From Luteimicrobium sp049844995 (GTDB lineage Bacteria; Actinomycetota; Actinomycetes; Actinomycetales; Cellulomonadaceae), in the NCBI RefSeq assembly GCF_049844995.1, contig NZ_JBNCMC010000001.1, forward strand, positions 744,001 through 808,000: a DNA stretch of 64,000 bases, written 5' to 3'. This document shows, in pieces, positions 61,773 to 64,000 of the stretch; the first letter of the stretch is position 1; each line of letters begins with the position of its first letter. Below the pieces are notes generated by a model, which was not told where the DNA came from, ran no database searches, and was given only the letters and a program-made list of their open reading frames with translations. The translations under genes were made by a program, and so were the position numbers.

Positions 61773-61894
61773 GCGCGACCGACCTACACAGCGACCGCTA
61801 CCTGCGCAGCAGGCCGCGCGACACAACGGGATGATCGCGACAGATCGCTCGCTTGCAGACGCCGGTGGCGCCGGGCTGTGTAGGTCGGTCGCGC
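61773..61894. repeat. perfect 20-bp inverted repeat with 82-nt loop (element E4)
   Basis: GCGCGACCGACCTACACAGC (61773-61792) and its exact complement (61875-61894) bracket an 82-nt loop that itself folds (CCTGC-GCA-GCAGG at 61801-61813). A GTAGCG/CGCTAC pair (61770-61775, 61796-61801) overlaps the left arm. It lies between two divergent genes, so it terminates neither. It fills most of the 212-nt gap. Confidence 0.65.
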
Positions 61895-61958
61895 AACGGG
61901 CAGCGCATCCTTCCGCGCGCCGTTCTCAGGGGACGCTCAAGGACGGTATGTTCCCGGC

Positions 61959-62993
61959 ATGTCACGCGCGGACGCGTCGCCCCCGGTCCCTCCAGCCGCC
62001 CCGTCGGCGCACGTCCCGAGGCCGCCCGCCGACGCCGGAGCGCACGGCATCGACGCGATCGGCGTCCGCCGCAGCTTCGGGGCGGTGAAGGCCGTCGAGT
62101 CGGTGACCTTCACCGCGCACGCGGGCCGGGTGACGGCGCTGGTCGGCCCGAACGGCGCCGGCAAGACGACGCTCCTGCTGATGCTGGCGGGCCTCCTCAC
62201 CCCGGACGCCGGCACGCTCGCGGTCGCGGGCCACGACCCGGTGGCCCAGAACGTCGGCGTGCGGGCGCGCACCGGCTGGATGCCCGACACCTTCGGCACC
62301 TGGGACTCCCTCACTGCCCGTGAGGTTCTCGTGACGGTCGGCGCCGCGTACTTCCTCAGCCCCGCCCAGGCACGCCGGCGCGCGGACGAGCTGCTCGGCG
62401 TCGTGCACCTGGAGGACCTCGCGGACGCCCCGGCCCGAGTCCTGTCGCGCGGGCAGAAACAGCGCCTGGGCCTGGCGCGCGCGCTCGTGCACGACCCCGA
62501 GGTGCTGCTGCTCGACGAGCCGGCGTCGGGGCTCGACCCCCGCTCGCGGGTGGACCTCCGGGTCCTGCTGCGCCGACTCGCCTCGGAGGGGCGCACGATC
62601 CTCGTCTCGAGCCACGTGCTCACCGAGCTCGACGAGCTCGCGGACGACGCCGTCTTCATCTCCCGCGGCCGCACCGTGCGCGAGTCGTCGCTCGCGGCCG
62701 CGACGGGCGAGCGCCGGACGTGGCGGCTGCGCGCGCTCGACCCGGTGGTCCTCACGGCCTGGCTCGATGACGCGGGGATCGCCTACCGGCGCGTCGCGGC
62801 CGGGCCCGACGGGGAGCCGGGCCTGTCGGCCGCCCCCGACGACGGGTCCGTCCACGTCGACCTGGACGACGACGAGTCGGCCGCCGGGCTGGTCCGGGCC
62901 GCCGTGCTCGCGGGCGTCCCCGTGGTCTCGGTCGCCCCGGCGACCGGCGCGCTGGAGCAGGTGTACCTGTCGCTCGAGGAGGAACGCCGATGA
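61959..62993 (+). CDS. ABC transporter ATP-binding protein
   Basis: 344 aa. Walker A GPNGAGKTTLLLML near residue 66, signature LSRGQKQRLGLARALVHDP, Walker B VLLLDEPASGLDP and switch His in VSSHVLTEL are complete. A roughly 90-residue C-terminal extension (TWRLRALDPVVLTAWLDDAGI...) resembles those of ABC-2 exporters. TATGTT lies 6 nt before ATG 61959 (61947-61952), a leaderless start. It overlaps the permease gene by ATGA. Confidence 0.93.
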   Translation: MSRADASPPVPPAAPSAHVPRPPADAGAHGIDAIGVRRSFGAVKAVESVTFTAHAGRVTALVGPNGAGKTTLLLMLAGLLTPDAGTLAVAGHDPVAQNVGVRARTGWMPDTFGTWDSLTAREVLVTVGAAYFLSPAQARRRADELLGVVHLEDLADAPARVLSRGQKQRLGLARALVHDPEVLLLDEPASGLDPRSRVDLRVLLRRLASEGRTILVSSHVLTELDELADDAVFISRGRTVRESSLAAATGERRTWRLRALDPVVLTAWLDDAGIAYRRVAAGPDGEPGLSAAPDDGSVHVDLDDDESAAGLVRAAVLAGVPVVSVAPATGALEQVYLSLEEERR

Positions 62994-64000
62994 GCCACGC
63001 CGTCGAGGTCGAGCACGAGCCGGGCGACCTCCCCGCCGCCCCCGACGAGCGCCGCGCGCCGCGCCGCACCGGCACCTGGACGCTGCGCCGGCAGGGTCTG
63101 CGCACCATCGTCGAGCTCGAGCTGCGCCAGCGTGTTCGGTCCGCGCGGTGGCGGGTCGCGCTCGGGGCGTGGTTCGTCGTCTGCGGGCTGGTGACGTGGC
63201 TGACGTTCGAGGCGTCCGCGCAGCTCGTCGGCCCGGACTACGTGGGCTCTGTGGAGGACGACGGCACCGACGCCTTCTCGTCCCAGCTGACCGTCACGGT
63301 GCACGTGCCACGAGGCCCGCTGATCTTCGGCTTCATCGTGTTCTTCGTCCTGCTCGCAGGCTTCCTCGTCGCGCCCACGCTGAGCGCCGGCACGATCAAC
63401 GGCGACCGGGAGGCGGGCACCCTCGCGACCCTCCAGGTCACCCTCCTGAGCCCGGCCGAGATCGCGGTCGGCAAGCTCCTCGCCGGATGGACGGCCGCGG
63501 TCGCGTTCCTCGTCGTGGCGCTGCCGTTCGTGATCGTGTCGCTCGCCGCGGGGGGCGTGCGGGTGCTCTCGCTCGTCGTCACGCTCGTGCTGCTGGTCGT
63601 GCTGCTCGGGGTGGTGTGCGCGATCGGGCTCGGCTTCTCGGCGCTCGTCTCCCGCACGACGGCGTCCGCGCTCCTCACGTACCTCACCGTCCTCGCGCTG
63701 ACGGTCGGCACGGTGATCCTGTTCGCCCTGACCTTCCCGATGATCACGCAGACGGACGACGTGCGCGCCTACCAGTCGGCCGACGTCGCGGGGGTCGGCT
63801 GCACGTGGACGACCGACACGGAGAGCCGCGCCCACACCGAGCGGACCTGGTGGCTGCTCGCCGCCAACCCGTTCGTCGTCGTCGCGGACGCCGCGCCGGC
63901 CGCGCCCTCGGCGGCCCGCTTCGGGGTGCCGGACCCGCTGGGCGCGATCCGGGCGGGGGTCCGGACGGCGCGGAGCGGGCCGCCGGACCGCGAGGACTGG
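62990..64000 (+). CDS. ABC-2 type transporter permease (cut by window edge)
   Basis: At least 337 aa visible. An N-terminal cytoplasmic segment (TIVELELRQRVRSARWRVALGAW) is followed by helices, and the ABC-2 motif FLVAPTLSAGTINGDREAGTLATLQVTLLSPAEIAVGKLLAGW lies near residue 123. Several more helices follow. It forms an exporter with the preceding ATPase; the cargo is unknown. The frame continues past base 64000. Confidence 0.9.
   Translation, partial: MSHAVEVEHEPGDLPAAPDERRAPRRTGTWTLRRQGLRTIVELELRQRVRSARWRVALGAWFVVCGLVTWLTFEASAQLVGPDYVGSVEDDGTDAFSSQLTVTVHVPRGPLIFGFIVFFVLLAGFLVAPTLSAGTINGDREAGTLATLQVTLLSPAEIAVGKLLAGWTAAVAFLVVALPFVIVSLAAGGVRVLSLVVTLVLLVVLLGVVCAIGLGFSALVSRTTASALLTYLTVLALTVGTVILFALTFPMITQTDDVRAYQSADVAGVGCTWTTDTESRAHTERTWWLLAANPFVVVADAAPAAPSAARFGVPDPLGAIRAGVRTARSGPPDREDW

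Overview
The window is very GC-rich, densely coded, nearly mobile-element-free chromosomal DNA of an actinobacterium. GTG starts, 4-nt start/stop overlaps, TANNNT boxes 6-7 nt before start codons (leaderless mRNAs), a Crp regulator next to endonuclease III and a class A penicillin-binding protein, and a SigK/RskA/fasciclin/DipZ locus all fit Actinomycetota. My guess is Micrococcales (Cellulomonas, Cellulosimicrobium or Isoptericola relatives). That placement is inferred from gene content and was not searched.

Layout. 1-0.5 kb: a peptide ABC permease cut by the edge. 0.8-3.7 kb: a hypothetical gene, a secreted ScyD/ScyE-like propeller, and a Phd/YefM-PIN toxin-antitoxin pair with a TGTACA operator. 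3.8-7.8 kb: a minus-strand operon of amidohydrolase, S41 protease-like protein and uracil-DNA-glycosylase-like protein. 8-16.9 kb: recC-recB-recD with 4-nt overlaps. 16.9-21.2 kb: an MBL hydrolase whose frame contains a palindromic insertion, small unknown proteins, and nth. 21.4-26.5 kb: Crp regulator, RidA, DUF4177, penicillin-binding protein, metallophosphoesterase. 26.6-30.9 kb: LppX-like lipoprotein, EamA exporter, MocR regulator, NAD epimerase. 31.1 kb: tRNA-Pro(CGG). 31.2-36.8 kb: F420-reductase-like protein, MarR/SDR pair, amino-acid permease, and a DUF3592 gene with two paralogous membrane-anchored proteins. 36.8-41.1 kb: GntR-prpD-prpB-prpC, the propionate (2-methylcitrate) operon. 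41.2-44.7 kb: NmrA-like, TetR and SDR genes and a DUF4232 lipoprotein. 44.7-48.9 kb: dipZ, fasciclin lipoprotein, rskA, sigK. 49-50.4 kb: DAHP synthase behind a Trp/Tyr leader peptide and attenuator. 50.5-54.5 kb: GATase, RNase Z, M24 peptidase, serine hydrolase. 54.5-57 kb: asd-lysC. 57-64 kb: GNAT, VapBC, two TSUP exporters around an AraC regulator, alpha/beta hydrolase, and an ABC exporter cut by the edge.

Most informative signals: (1) three near-identical SigK-type promoters (CCATCC, 15 nt, YCGAAC) in front of dipZ, the fasciclin gene and sigK, giving a self-contained local regulon; (2) a leader peptide with Trp-Tyr-Trp codons and a terminator hairpin ahead of DAHP synthase; (3) five long perfect inverted repeats (18-30 bp arms) with unrelated sequences, one of them translated in frame inside a metallo-hydrolase and one in a divergent promoter region; (4) two SDR proteins, each next to a divergent repressor gene, that both lack the catalytic Tyr-x3-Lys; (5) well-defined operators for the MarR, TetR and Phd/YefM regulators. 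I saw no rRNA, CRISPR array, prophage or insertion sequence.
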